Shown here: piece by piece, positions 1 to 10,596 of the stretch
How the letters are laid out: the number at the start of each line of letters is the position of its first letter
Numbering within the stretch: position 1 is the first letter of the stretch
Source of the DNA: Gracilaria domingensis
Taxonomy: Eukaryota > Rhodophyta > Florideophyceae > Gracilariales > Gracilariaceae
DNA: 64,000 bases
Direction of reading: 5' to 3'
NCBI GenBank assembly: GCA_022539475.1
Contig: VCMS01000243.1
Coordinates: 1-64,000, forward strand
The notes under the pieces: generated by a model
What the model was told of the DNA's origin: nothing
Database searches by the model: none
Seen by the model: the letters and a program-made list of their open reading frames with translations, nothing else
Translations under genes and position numbers: made by a program

Positions 1-46
1 TTCATATAGAGGGCCTATTGGAAAGCATTCACCGAAAAGCAAACGA

Positions 47-784
47 TTAAATGTGTGTCAAAAGAACTGGGGGTCGTTTTTCAACCAAGGCTAGCGCCCC
101 ACTATTTTTCGTGAAACGAATGTCCCCTATGTCACAGTTTTCATCTTGAGGGTACGCAACCAGGTTCGGAAAGGATGTCAACACTTTTGAAATACCGGAG
201 TTAACTTCTGTTTTCCATTTCGACAGTCCATTGTACGTGAAGTTAGGGAGTCCACTGTCTTTTCTAGTGCTCACCACTGCTTGTTGACGCTCTTCGTGAA
301 GTCCGTGCGATTCATTTAAGGAGAGTGCAAGTCTCTCAAGTTCGGCTGCACATCTTTCGTAACCTTCCCTGTCAAGGTCCTGATCAATTTCGGTACCATT
401 GGATAATCTCACCCGTGCGCCTTGGTTTCCAGAGATGCCAAAAGTGTAGCCACCCAGGTGCTCCATGAAACTCTCGGCATCCTCTATATCTCGCCCAGTA
501 GCAATTCCGAAACCAACGCGTGCGTTGATGTACTTCATGCATTTGACTGTTTCGGCAGGAATGTTCTCCCCAGCTCTTTTCAGAGTACCGTCAACATCAC
601 TAATCACGGCGTAGCCATTTTCGAATATTTCGTTAGCCAGCTGCTGAGGAGTTACTTCTTGGGCTCTAACTGCTGAGTTATACATGTTTTGAAAGCTTTC
701 GAAAGGGTTCGTTTTGCAAATGGGTATGGGTATACGAATGAGAAGGATGTGATTGATGTTCACAAGGTGTTTCGTAGTATACAA
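47..784 (-). CDS. HAD-superfamily (type IIB-like) phosphatase, C-terminally short
   Basis: The protein (245 aa) carries HAD motif I, DVDGTL, at residues 63-68 (nucleophile D63, acid/base D65) and motif II IATGR with T96. A lysine in RFTKNSGALALVE near residue 229 fits motif III of Cof/trehalose-phosphatase-like HAD enzymes, which remove phosphate from small sugar or metabolite phosphates. The reading frame stops about 17 residues later, so the motif IV acidic GDxxND block that binds Mg2+ is absent. Either a 3' exon lies beyond the window edge, or the gene is truncated. ATG codons at 784 and 685 are both possible; the later one (MYNSAVRAQ) fits the family better because the first 33 residues look unlike coding sequence. 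Family assignment is firm; the substrate is unknown. Confidence 0.6.
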   Translation of the reverse strand: MYTTKHLVNINHILLIRIPIPICKTNPFESFQNMYNSAVRAQEVTPQQLANEIFENGYAVISDVDGTLKRAGENIPAETVKCMKYINARVGFGIATGRDIEDAESFMEHLGGYTFGISGNQGARVRLSNGTEIDQDLDREGYERCAAELERLALSLNESHGLHEERQQAVVSTRKDSGLPNFTYNGLSKWKTEVNSGISKVLTSFPNLVAYPQDENCDIGDIRFTKNSGALALVEKRPPVLLTHI

Positions 785-1312
785 AGAGTCTAAGAACGAC
801 CATATACGGGTATTGTAGTACTGTTTTAAAACGTTACTAGGAGGAGAAGTTTTTGCATCGATTTGAAGTAAAGAAAGGATGATTTAGTCATAAATTATAT
901 GTACGGGTTCAAGTGGGTAAAGAAAACTGTAAATATCTTTAACATGAGCTTAGAAATCAAGAAGAGTAAAACAACCTCCATTATGGGTTGAAACCCATAA
1001 AAGGCTTACCTTACTTTATACGGGTGCCCCAAGTATTGCAAAGGCTTAGTTCTTCAGAAATATCACAATTTTTGTACTTGTTTCGTTACTAGTATCGTGC
1101 ACTTTAATGATATGGAATGACCATTTTCTATCTAGCAAAGTCTTAGCGAAGTATTAGTGATAAGGGATGTAGGATTTAAAGGGGCATATTTGAACCACAG
1201 AAGGACGAACAATATAAGTAATGTAATAGGAACAGGTCATTTCGATAAAGTAACTTTTATGTTTAACTATCTCTAAAAGGTTTACAACACCGAAAAGTCA
1301 TGTGTTCTAACC
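785..1312. other. AT-rich intergenic region with a 20-nt palindrome
   Basis: No gene is seen between the ketopantoate-reductase-like gene and the HAD gene, both on the minus strand. A perfect inverted repeat with 9-nt arms lies at 981-1000 (TTATGGGTT, two central bases, AACCCATAA). It sits about 200 bp upstream of the HAD gene and could be a protein-binding site, but nothing else supports that. Confidence 0.4.
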
Positions 1313-2215
1313 TCAAAGCTGGGGGAATGGGGAGGGGGATAACTTTTCCTTAACAACGTTGACGTAGTTTGTATGAAAAGGAGCGGGGTCACCGCCTACA
1401 ATGTTTCTTTCTTGGCGGGAAAAGTCGTAGAAGTACGCGTTCCTAAACTGAAAGTCGGAGAAAGAAGTAGGGAAGCCAATGAGAGTTTTCCCATATGCAA
1501 GAAGTCGCCCAACGGTCTCTTCCAGGTTGAAAGTAGTACCTGTCTTAAGCGAAACTATCTTCAACAGCTCTTTCATTATTGTGAGCACAACCGTACTGCA
1601 CTCCGTAGCGACTACGTCCATAGGAATGAGACCTCTTGAGGCCCCGACGATGTTGAACGCTGATAGCCGCACGAGCTTCTCATAATAGCTTACGAGAAAT
1701 GTGTCTTCGTCGACAACCCCGCAAGTGAGACCCATAGACCTAAACCTGTCTGCAACGTTGGAGGCCCACTTTCCTGTTGCGACAGTGAGACCATCCGGAC
1801 TTTGAGGAGTGACACCATCCTGCGGAGCTGCGTTTCTTGAGGGGACACCAACGTATAGGACAACTTTTGAACATTTGTCCACACCGAGCTTCGAAAGCAA
1901 TGGTATGATGTCTCCATTCTGGAAGAAAACGAGATTCTCTCTGAGCGAATAAGGGCAAGCCTGAATTACGGTCTCCAGGGTGTTCGTTCTTCCACAAACT
2001 AGTATCGGTACATCAGAAAGATGAGAGGTAGCAGCCATGCTGCAGAATTCGTGTGCGAAAATGACCGTATCTTCTTCGTTCGCCAGCATGGTACCTATAC
2101 GCCCCCTTCCAACAATAACGGCCCGAGTCCTTCGGGCGGGAGATGAGGCCTGAGGGACGTCAGAGTATCTGGGACTCGGAGGCGGAGTCGGAGGCATGTC
2201 GGACTGGGAGTTCAT
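1313..2215 (-). CDS. Ketopantoate reductase-like (ApbA/PanE fold) NAD(P)-binding protein
   Basis: From the ATG at 2215 the protein is 300 aa, normal for ApbA/PanE enzymes. These reduce 2-dehydropantoate to pantoate for coenzyme A synthesis, though many relatives have other substrates. A proline-rich 30-residue N-terminus leads into a Rossmann strand with the glycine motif GRGRIG (residues 36-41). FFQNGD (about 97-102) matches the conserved asparagine-glycine step. YEKLVRLSAFNIVG (from about 178) matches the catalytic lysine helix (K180) and asparagine of the C-terminal domain. The open frame runs further upstream to 2416, but those 67 residues look like translated leader. Being eukaryotic and divergent around the active site, true KPR activity is uncertain. 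Confidence 0.65.
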   Translation of the reverse strand: MNSQSDMPPTPPPSPRYSDVPQASSPARRTRAVIVGRGRIGTMLANEEDTVIFAHEFCSMAATSHLSDVPILVCGRTNTLETVIQACPYSLRENLVFFQNGDIIPLLSKLGVDKCSKVVLYVGVPSRNAAPQDGVTPQSPDGLTVATGKWASNVADRFRSMGLTCGVVDEDTFLVSYYEKLVRLSAFNIVGASRGLIPMDVVATECSTVVLTIMKELLKIVSLKTGTTFNLEETVGRLLAYGKTLIGFPTSFSDFQFRNAYFYDFSRQERNIVGGDPAPFHTNYVNVVKEKLSPSPFPQL

Positions 2216-2612
2216 TGCAAGTGTTCGATTGTTTTTGTGTGACGATAAAAAGGGAAGATGGGGCGGAGAACTGCTGGGGTAAAGAGTGATACGTAAGTAC
2301 AAACGGTTGGGAAGCGCAGAACGGGAACATGGTTCACTTTGTGAAAGTGAGCGAAATGTATGATATGTGATTGTACTGAATGAATGATAGGCCTTGTATG
2401 AGACGACAAGCCACAAAGTGTGATGATGTTTTATGAAAGGTAGGTGGAAGAGTAGAAAGTGTGCAATGAATGAAACTGATTTCGAACCTGAGTTGTAAAG
2501 TAGTTGTAAAGTACGATTTACGGGGAGCTTGAATACAGGATGAAAGGAGCCATTTTGGCTTCATAAATGACGTGAACGGGTTTTATAGCTTCACTCGGAT
2601 TGCCATAATTAA

Positions 2613-2933
2613 AAGGATGGAGTTGGATTGCGCCCGAATACGTCTATAAAGGTCGTAGAAGCACTTATGAAGGAAGGAGTTGTAGACATGTTATTGTTGA
2701 TGACGGTGGAGCCAGGGTTTGGAGGACAGGCGTTTATGGAGGGTGTTCTTGATAAGGTGCGACATGCAAGGGAGTTGTACCCAAGAATAGGGATACAGGT
2801 GGATGGAGATATTGGACTGAGTACTGTGAAAGCAGTAGTGAAGGCCGGTGCAAACATTTCAGTTGCAGGATCTGTCATCTTTGGCTCGAGTAACCCAGCT
2901 CATGTCATAGCTGGTTTTCGAAAGGTTGGTTAG
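2613..2933 (+). pseudogene. C-terminal half of ribulose-phosphate 3-epimerase
   Basis: The reading frame encodes the second half of the TIM-barrel enzyme that interconverts ribulose-5-P and xylulose-5-P. GVGLRPNTSIKVVE is followed by LLMTVEPGFGGQAFM (catalytic Asp/metal region), QVDGDIGLSTVKAV and AGANISVAGSVIF (phosphate-binding loop), ending at a natural C-terminus. The first 110-120 residues, with the N-terminal metal-binding His and Asp, are missing. An in-frame TAA at 2610-2612 lies right before the homology, and no matching first half is seen in the 400 bp upstream. An AG just before GATGGAGTT could be a splice acceptor, but no 5' exon candidate was found. Most likely a partial duplicate; the functional gene should lie elsewhere. 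Confidence 0.65.
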
Positions 2934-3000
2934 AGATAGTAGCATAAATTTATTGTTTATTACATTGTTACCTTTACGTGTTATCACGACTATATTCTCC

Positions 3001-3337
3001 GTCTCCATTGGAGATGTATTTCTCTTGTATGACAACCGGGAAAGGATGTGAGAGAACATAAATATATCCCCAGTGGACGCTGAGAGGGAGGATGAACTAC
3101 TCTACGTGCTATCATTGTTACCCATCCGGTGTCGAGTGGTGACATATTCTTTTTTTGTCACAACCCACAAAGGATGTGACGGAAGAAGAACATGCCCCCA
3201 GTCGAGACAGAGGGTGAGCAACTCTAAGTACAATCACTAGTCCCTAGCTTGCCTCCACTGGCAATATCTTCCTGTTTTGCTATAACCATCGAGTGGGGTT
3301 ATGGTGGAAGAGAAAAATATCGCCGGTCGAGGCGAGG
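3001..3337. repeat. Array of three consecutive long imperfect hairpins
   Basis: Three foldbacks follow each other with loops starting at 3035, 3163 and 3288, so the spacing is about 125-128 nt. Arms are 3001-3034 with 3047-3080, 3121-3162 with 3175-3216, and 3247-3287 with 3297-3337. By eye roughly 70-75 percent of arm positions pair, with several further G-U pairs. The three units resemble each other, with AGTGGAC/AGTCGAGAC/GGTCGAGG-type ends and AAAGGATGTGA after the first two loops. They are therefore diverged tandem copies. No ORF is associated. Possible natures are a tandem MITE-like foldback, a cluster of small-RNA precursor hairpins, or a structured noncoding transcript. Confidence 0.7.
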
Positions 3338-3566
3338 TGGGTGGGGACTATGTGAAGAGGGGACAGAGAGATGGCGCTTAAATAGTGGAAGGTGCGGAGG
3401 TGTACAGTGGATGTTTTGGCGGGAAATGGGATGAGGGAAACAGGGACAATCATGGTGCTGGATATAGCCCGTGTGGTTGGACAGTGGGGGTGGACAGCAC
3501 AGTTTAGCTCGATTGCACTGTATCGCAGCGGAAACTTCGATCCAACTACTACTTCTTCTTCTGAAT

Positions 3567-4496
3567 ATGTCGAACGGATACGTTAAGGATGAGGAGCTGT
3601 GGGTGCTGTTGGAGGGGAAGGAGGTACCGCAGACGCCGTCACCAAAGCGGGAAGAGGACGTGATTACGGCGGCTGGTCGGATGTCGCAGAAGAAGGAAGT
3701 GGCTGAGGAAGGAAAGAAGTGTGAGGCGAGGAGAGGGGATGGTGATGAGGTGGAGAAGGGGGTAGAATTGGAGGTGGAGGGGGTCGCAATGGAGAGAAGG
3801 GGTGCGGTGCATCTGAGTCAGTTAGAGTTTGGAGACCAGATAGAGAGTGGGGGCGGAGAGGGTGACAGGGAGATGCGGTTTGTGGGGGAGATGAAGGCGA
3901 GGGTGGGGATGTTGGGGTTGGTGATGAAGGAGCAACTGGACGATGGAATTGTGGAGATTGTAACGGAAATGGGCGGTGTGGTGCTGAGTGGGGGTGGTAG
4001 TGGTGTTTCGGTTTAGGCGATTTCGAGCTTGCGGAATTCGTTGTCGGTATTGGGAGTGGAGATGAGAAATCATGTGTATGGGATAGTGGAGTGTGCGGGA
4101 AGGGAGGTTGGAGAGTTGCGGGAGGAGAATAGGGTTCTGAACGAGAGGTTGGACGTGCTGGAGAAGGAGGTGAAGGAGCTGTGCAAGAGGCAAAGATTGG
4201 TGGAAGAGGAGAGGGTGAAAGGAGGTGTGGAGGGAAAGACGGAGAAGGGAAGTGTGGGAAGGGTGGCGGTGCAGAAGGGGTCTCCTGTGACACCGAAGAC
4301 AAAGGGTGGTGGGGTTGGGGATGGGAAGAGCCGTCTGAAGAAGAGGCGTAAGGAGATGAAGAAGGTGGTGGAGGAGGTGCCGCGGGAGGGAGTGGGAGCT
4401 CCGGTGGTGACTGGGTTTAGGAGTGCGGCGGAGGTAGCGCGGACTGCGAAGGGGATTCTGAGGGGACAGGAGGAGAGAAGGATGGGAGGGATTTGA
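3567..4496 (+). CDS. Hypothetical coiled-coil protein, frame interrupted by one TAG
   Basis: A reading frame starts at the ATG at 3567 (MSNGYVKDEELWVLLEG) and continues in the same frame to 4496, except for a TAG at 4014-4016. The first part (about 149 aa) is acidic and charged. The second (about 160 aa) contains a clear heptad-type coiled coil (RVLNERLDVLEKEVKEL, about residues 195-215) and a basic segment GKSRLKKRRKEMKK. The sense strand is very purine-rich throughout. The TAG could lie in a short intron, since TTTCGGTTTAG resembles a 3' splice site and several GT donors precede it, or it may be a disabling mutation. The protein is not recognised. Its position next to transposon remains suggests it may itself be element-derived. 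Confidence 0.4.
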
Positions 4497-4880
4497 AGCC
4501 GTTTTGGGGCGAGGCGGGTATACGAGAAGGGGGAGAGTTGTGCACCTGACTTCTACAAAATGAACGCGTGATGGGCGAGAAATGGGTAAATAGCGGGGGT
4601 GGTGTGGACTGGGAAGAAGTGATGGGATGATTGAGGTGGGATGAGTTGCGATTGGCATTGCAACATGGGAGAAAATGGAAACGCAAACTAGCACGAGTGC
4701 AGTTTTGAGAGAGGGTCGCGGAAAAGAGTGAATGGGGTGGTGCGGCGAAGTAGAACCTCTACAAAAACTAGGGGACCCAAGCACTAAACTGCGCGAAATG
4801 GAATTTAATATTCCAAAATTTCTTAATTTTTTGAGTGCCAGCCTCTGCTACCCCCTCGCGCGCCCCAAATAGCCCCAAAA

Positions 4881-5564
4881 CTAGCTTAGTTTCCAAAGCG
4901 AACAGACTATATTCCACTTTGCAGAACACAGACGGCCTCGTTCACACACAGCGGCGATTAACAGCTTGTTGATTTCATCTGCTTCTTCGGTTGAGCATTG
5001 GTCGATCGAGGGAACGGCCGTCTTTTGCTTCTTGTAAAAAGGGTGCTCCTTCTCCAAACTTGACAGAGATATTCGCCGCACTCCATTCGCGTCTTCTTGG
5101 AAATCAAGAAGTTCTTGCTTAGCCATGGTCTCGCCATCTACACTCGACCGTGATTGAACCATTTCCTTTGACAATGGTTTACATTGCACGCCGATTGTCT
5201 CCCGTTCGAGTGTGCTCATCGCAAAACACCGTACTTTGTGTTGCGCTAGCTTTGTTGCGTGGTTTTTGCTAAGAACAGCGTCGCACTGTTGGCATTTGTA
5301 GGCCTTAGTCCAAGATAACTCAACTTCAGCGCAGTGTTAGCGCCAGTACGCAGATCTCCTACCTCCGCGCCTGTTCGAATTAGACCCAGTTGAAGTCCTT
5401 GATAAAGCTTCGGCTGCAGCATGCAGCGGCGCATTTGGGGCAGGCTGTGGAACTCCGGTTGTCGGTACAGACGTCGAGGCTTCGCGGGGTTCTGGTGGAG
5501 TGGCGGTAGACGGCAATGATGAATTGGCGCGGACAATATCGCCGTTATCGTCCATTCTCCGCAC
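4881..5564 (-). pseudogene. BED-type zinc-finger N-terminus of a hAT-like transposase
   Basis: One minus-strand frame runs from the ATG at 5564 to 4881 with a single TAA at 5337-5339. The upstream part is a Ser/Pro/Thr-rich tail ending in a basic RRGGRRSAYWR stretch. After the stop comes YKCQQCDAVLSK with C-x2-C-x14-H-x3-C spacing, typical of the BED finger that starts hAT-family transposases. No DDE or hAT dimerisation region follows before the stop at 4881. It is therefore a 5' fragment, probably dead, although an intron spanning the TAA cannot be excluded. Clear terminal inverted repeats and target duplication were not identified. Confidence 0.45.
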
Positions 5565-5599
5565 TGGAGCTTAGGATGCTTGTAGTGCAACGCTCATCT

Positions 5600-7004
5600 A
5601 TGAGTATTCTGACAGGACTTAGTCATATTTCCCGTTTACGGGTTTGCTTGGTACACACCAGTATATGACTAGCAGTTACTAGTGGTTGCCATTGAGATGG
5701 TTCGGACACGTGGGACAGGGTGTGTGAGTCATGGGAGGTTGGCCACTACACGTGGAGAATTACCACAATTTGTGGAATGTTTAGTTAATAATATTCATTA
5801 ATTTTAGCGCGAACAGTACTTAGCGCGCCGGCGTCGCCGCCGTCGCGCCCAGTAAAGTTCCCCAACCAGGGTGACCCTACTGACGGGTCTTGGCTCTAAT
5901 CGTTCACGCCTTCGGCGGTGCTCGACTCCTAATCGGAGAGACTCCCCGTTGACACGGTTCGTTTATCCACCCTGCGTCCTCTAAAGGAACCCAACTGTGG
6001 GAGTGTTTTACCGCTGTTTGTCGCGTTCGCCCCTGTATAGGGAAAGCCCCGGCAGTACGCCGTTATCCTTCGTCACCTTGTCGCGAGGCCCTACCGCGTG
6101 GTGCTCTCGCTCCCCTTTTCCTTTTCCCTTTCTTTCCTCCAACCCTCTTCCGAGGTATTGCACACCCACGTGTCGTGGTACTCCCTTCTCCGCTCCACCT
6201 TTCTATTTCAACTCTCATCGCGCCGTCGTGACGGTTTGGCCCCGGTCTTACACCCGGCTCGTTGTGCCATTCCAGAGAGGCTCTGTTCGCTTCGCTACCC
6301 TCCGTAGAGGAAGATCCCGAACGTCTTCGTGGTTTCTTTTCCCGCTCACGGGTTGCACTACAATGCTCCGTGGTGTCGGTTTTCTGATTTCAAAGGCCAC
6401 AGACAAGTATCGATTACCATGTAGATTGGCCTGTAAGCCGAACGTGAGTGGTTGATTCCGCACGGTAATATGGTCGTCTTGGGTGGAAGATTTCACGGGC
6501 AAAGGGTGGGGGTTGTTATCAGCTTTGTGGGGCGACGAATTCGAAACGACCAGGCACGAGAGTGGCACTTGGAGTTCATACAATTGGTTGAAGAAGGGAT
6601 TGGTAGACATGTTGTTGCAATTGTAGGGCTGTCATGTACTGCGGCAGAGGTGTCGAAAAGATAACTCCGGAGATCACAGACGCTGTTCAAGAGCGTATTT
6701 TGCTTTTTGAAGGATAAGAAACGACTCCTTTTTAAATTGGGAAAAGTTTTTGACAATGCATTGAATATGTAGATTCTAAACATACTCAGGGACTGAATAA
6801 ATTGATATGTGTTGTACACGCGCGTTTTTAAGGTTTGAAGTGAGACTATAATAAGTTGAACCTATCAAATAGTTTTTCTGACAGAAACGATGCAAAGTGT
6901 CCAAACAATTATGGAAATGTGCTAGAAGAATCGGCACATTTTCCGCGCAGTTCCTAAGCCTATCCAAGAATAGAGCCATCACTACAGTAGTCTTTCATAA
7001 CATG
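5600..7004. other. Repeat-like region without a supported gene
   Basis: The stretch begins AT-rich, becomes GC-rich around 5820-5960, then strongly pyrimidine-rich on the plus strand (about 6100-6330) and AT-rich again. The longest open frame (5997-6455, plus) has low-complexity Ser/Pro/Arg/Phe composition and no recognisable domain. It is probably debris associated with the retroelement fossil that follows. Confidence 0.35.
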
Positions 7005-7170
7005 AGGTGTCAAAGCCGGTAACGGATCAAAAAAATATGAAAAGCACCTCGATGCATCCCCGTGCAGGGCGCATCGCTCTACAAATATTGCCGATGGTCT
7101 TACTAAGCGAATGCAACAGGCGTCCCTACGCAAAGTACTAAGCTCTGGCAGTTTATCGATCACACCTGAA
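7005..7170 (+). mobile_element. Fossil Ty1/Copia-like pol fragment (RNase H end)
   Basis: A short plus-strand stretch reads like the extreme C-terminus of a Copia polyprotein: KKYEKHLDASPCRAHR, then NIADGLTKRM, the family's ADxLTK signature, then a natural-looking end. Only this piece is recognisable. The element is broken and old, and no flanking LTR pair was matched to it. The following 400 bp (7171-7600) hold no supported gene. Confidence 0.5.
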
Positions 7171-7605
7171 CAATAGATCATCCGTGGCTGAACGTTGCTT
7201 TTACTTGGACATGTACAACTCTCGTACCTCTGCCACGTACAGTCCATCTACCTCATCTCCACCACAGGCCACCAACGCCGCTCGGGACAGCTGTAGCACA
7301 TTTTCTACTTTGACCTCTACAATTTCTCCGACATTCCCATCCACCATGACACAATGGTTCACCTCGTTTCGGACCGTTATGCGAACCACGAACACCCTCA
7401 CCTTTCAGGACCCAAGCCAAGCCACCTTGTCCTCGAAATATCTTGGATCCCGAACGCGCCGCATGTTCAAATAGACATTCACATCCTGTAGTGTGCGCTG
7501 CACGCTCTATTCCAAGCGGATCTGCAGCTTACATTTCGCAGTATGAGCCTGCACACTCCTCCCCACCCCATCACCCGCCACTGTAGTCGCCGCGTTCACT
7601 ACCGC

Positions 7606-8323
7606 TTATACCAAGCAACTCCCTACCTTCCTGCTCCCAATCGTCCCGCGTTTGGAGCGCCTAATATGTTGCTCAGCCGCTTCACTCTTACCCCGCCCAC
7701 GTGGTCTAACCGATAAAAGCCAAAAACCGGAATTGGCCTCACACCATTCCCATACCTTGTTCCAAATGATTGACCCAGCCCTCTTTCTGTTTCCCCGATG
7801 AATACGGGCCTTTGGCGGTAATGGTAGCGTTTTTCTCTTCGCCAAATCTGTCTCGGCCCTTACAGAGAAGTTGCCATTCTGCCACTGCCCAGTCGACAGA
7901 ATGGAAATATCAATCCCGAACATAGATTGTAGCTCATTTCGGGTGCTCGACATTGCAGCAACCTTCCCCTCTAAGCCCTGTTGTCGTGTTGGAACCGTTT
8001 CAGGCCATCACCTTTTCAATCCCATATCGTCCTCCAATTCCGCCCGACGCAGCCCTTGATCTACTTCGCTGAGTTTCTATTACCCTACGGCCCCCCTTCC
8101 GGCCGACCTTTCCGCTCCGCGGCGATTTTTTTGATACATTTGTCGAAGTCTGTCGACTCGGGGTCCTCTGGCTCCTTGTGGAGCTAGAGTTCCGGACCAA
8201 AGCGGCCCAGTGTCCCGGCGCCCGGCGGCGCTGTTGGACTGGACGACGATGGGAAGCACAGTGGCGGCCCTCGGCAGGGCTGCATGTGCACGAGACTAAC
8301 GGCCCCCGCTGGGGCTGCGTCAC
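7606..8323 (-). other. Uncharacterised basic ORF pieces next to an LTR-like sequence
   Basis: Two minus-strand open stretches rich in Arg, Ser and Gly lie downstream, in transcription sense, of the LTR-like sequence at 8324-8687. By position they could belong to the internal region of the same fossil element. No gag or pol motif was recognised, so this is only positional. Confidence 0.2.
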
Positions 8324-8687
8324 GTTGGTCGTCAGAGACCGAATGAAACAGTAGTTCAGTTGTAGAAGAGTATAGTTTATTGATCAGTTGAGTAAAGACA
8401 GTGAAGTCGTTCAACGACAACTAGCTTTCTACTTATGTACTGCTTTGAGATAGCGTAAACCTGCTAAACCGCGTATCTCCCGGCTGAGCCAGATTAGGTG
8501 CAGGAGCTCAAAACAGACGCATATGCGCCTCTAATAAATCAAATACAGTATATCCCCGATATATATATATCTCGAGAGATATATAAAGTATCCATATCAA
8601 TGCAGTTGAGGTTCCACTACCACACAAGACAGATGCGAGTCCTCCAGGGTCCCAAACGCGACGAGCTCGGAGCACGGATTTCCAACA
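8324..8687 (-). mobile_element. LTR-like fossil (Copia-type ends)
   Basis: On the minus strand a segment of about 364 nt begins TGTTGG and ends CCAAC. It contains a TATA-type AT tract (around 8555-8590) and an AATAAA-like signal (near 8377), in the order expected for an LTR. No matching target duplication was seen at its edges, so it may be one end of an element rather than a solo LTR. It also appears to interrupt an alanine-rich minus-strand reading frame that starts at 8882. Family call is tentative; it looks old. Confidence 0.35.
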
Positions 8688-8691
8688 ATTC

Positions 8692-10188
8692 GTGTCCTCA
8701 CAATCTACAACATTCACCCGCAATCGCACCGGTCGTGATGAATTCCCAACCGTGCTCGCGGTTGCAACAGTTTCCACTCTCCCGCATCTCGCCGGTAGTG
8801 CGCTCGCTTTTGCGCCTGGCTTTGCTGTCGCTTCTGCCATCGATGTGCTTGATTGGTTGGTCGGTTGGACGCTTGAAGCCATGACTGCCCAAGACGTTTT
8901 GGATACAGTGTTAACGGGACGCGGTCGTTACCTTTTGAAGTCACGTCGGTGCCACATTTGTCGTCCGGCCCACCTCAATCTGTGCCAACAATCAAAACCG
9001 ACTCCATTTTTCCAGGACTCTCTGACCTTGTCATTTCTTTATAAGCCCTACTTGCCCTGCACATCACCGACCCCTGATCACCGTCACCGTAACCGCCATC
9101 CTTAACATCCGGCAAATAACCTTCCACTTTACCCTTCACGGCCCTCGTTCTCACTGCCATTCTGCGTGCACACAATTGAGATCGTTTTGGCCGTTTCGGC
9201 CTATGTGGTGTGCTGTCTGTTTCGACCAACCTGCTCATTTCTGCAGTCAAGATGTTACCGATTAATCTAGGCGTCTTGTACTACATTTCCCTCCCGCTGT
9301 CTGTCTGAGAGGCCCTACCGGTTGTTGGTTTTTTGTTTTTTTACTTCTTCTTGTTTATCTGCTTTGTACTGCTTCTTACTTGTCTTGTCTGGCTTGTTCA
9401 TTTTAATCAATTGCTAATTGTACGACAAGAAACATGCAAAAACGTTGGCACTGCTTTTGTAAAGTTTTAAAACAAAGTCAATTATGATACTAAACGACAG
9501 GACATTGATGAGTTTGAAGATCTTCTCTCTCGACTGCAAGCGTAGAAACGAACCAGAAGATTTTTTGAATGCATTAGAAGCGTCTGCCAACTGGTCTTTG
9601 AATAGTTCACTTTGTTGGTAGGGAAGCGCAGCGCCACTCTTTTTCCCCTTGGCTGCCAGTTTTCTGTAGCCAAGAGCCCTGCGTGATGGACATGTTCAGG
9701 CTTATCAATTTGGCAAACCATATTCAGAAGCGTAGCCTTATCCCGGAATATGTGCGCGAAGTCTAAACGATCAGCTGAAATATTGGTAGCTGGAGAGACC
9801 ATCGACGGAGGAAAAGAGTTCAAATGACTGCATTGTTTAGAATCAAAGTAGGCCTTATTGTTGTAGTGAATTCGAAAATACTTTAACTAGGTGGCCAACG
9901 TGTCCTAACGATCTTGAAACTTCGATAGAAGCGTATATCAGCGTTATCAGATTTGGGTTTGAAGCTCACAACTTTGAAATGATGATCAGGATACTGTAAA
10001 AGCTGAATTTCGCAGATTTGCTGACTAAACCGGGGAGCCTGGTAAAGCAGCCCTTAAGGCTGGTTATCTATTCTGGGAAACGTTGCCTGCAATTAGCACT
10101 GTTTCTGTAGTGCTGTCAGCTGCAGATGGCAGTCATAGACGGTCACGGAAACACCTCCGCAGTGCAAACTTGAGAGCTACACGCACTG
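8692..10188. other. No supported gene; repeat debris
   Basis: Short frames on both strands (for example minus 8975-9250 and minus 9482-9823) have no recognisable domains. A T-rich stretch occurs at about 9320-9400. The alanine/threonine-rich minus-strand N-terminus at 8882-8695 looks like coding sequence cut by the LTR-like insertion, but its identity is unknown. Confidence 0.3.
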
Positions 10189-10272
10189 GAGCGGCCATAG
10201 CTCAGTCGGTAACCATTTTTTTTGTGCTTTTTGTATGAGCTCGGGGTTCTGGGTTCACACCCCGGCTCTGCT
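10189..10272 (+). repeat. tRNA-derived sequence (pseudo-tRNA or SINE head)
   Basis: TAGCTCAGTCGG at 10198-10209 matches the Pol III A box and tRNA D arm. GGGTTCACACCC at 10251-10262 matches the B box, within a good T arm (CTGGG, loop TTCACAC, CCCGG). Box spacing is right for a tRNA or tRNA-derived SINE. The anticodon arm is replaced by T-rich sequence with a run of eight T residues, which would itself terminate Pol III, and the acceptor stem pairs poorly. It is not a functional tRNA. Confidence 0.5.
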
Positions 10273-10596
10273 TTGCTCCTCTCTTGGTAACGTTGCGTCA
10301 ATAAATCGAAACAATATCATTGAATCGAAACAGCAAAAAGACCCCGACGACGCAGCTTTCGCGCCAAATACGAGCTCAAGACAGAGACAAATCCACTCTA
10401 TCTCCTCTACAGCTCAATTTCGCTCTTTCTTCCTCAACATTTACGCGGCAAACTGAAGCTAAGCTCCCACCGAAACAGTTGCCAGTGCTTAGCGGTGCTG
10501 GACAAACACACGCACGGCGCAATTGACACATAATGAGAGCAGTATCGCTCGATCAGGTACGTCATTCTAATCAACCTTCATCTCTGTCATCAAAAG

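Noticed and set aside
3664-4784. Proline/serine-rich minus-strand frames of 212 and 320 aa
   Set aside because: They are the complement of a purine-rich plus-strand coding region; composition explains them.
4740-5830. Possible terminal inverted repeats of the hAT relic (AT-rich segments near 4775-4830 and 5770-5830)
   Set aside because: The two segments share GCGCGAA and TTAAT-type words but do not align as inverted repeats.
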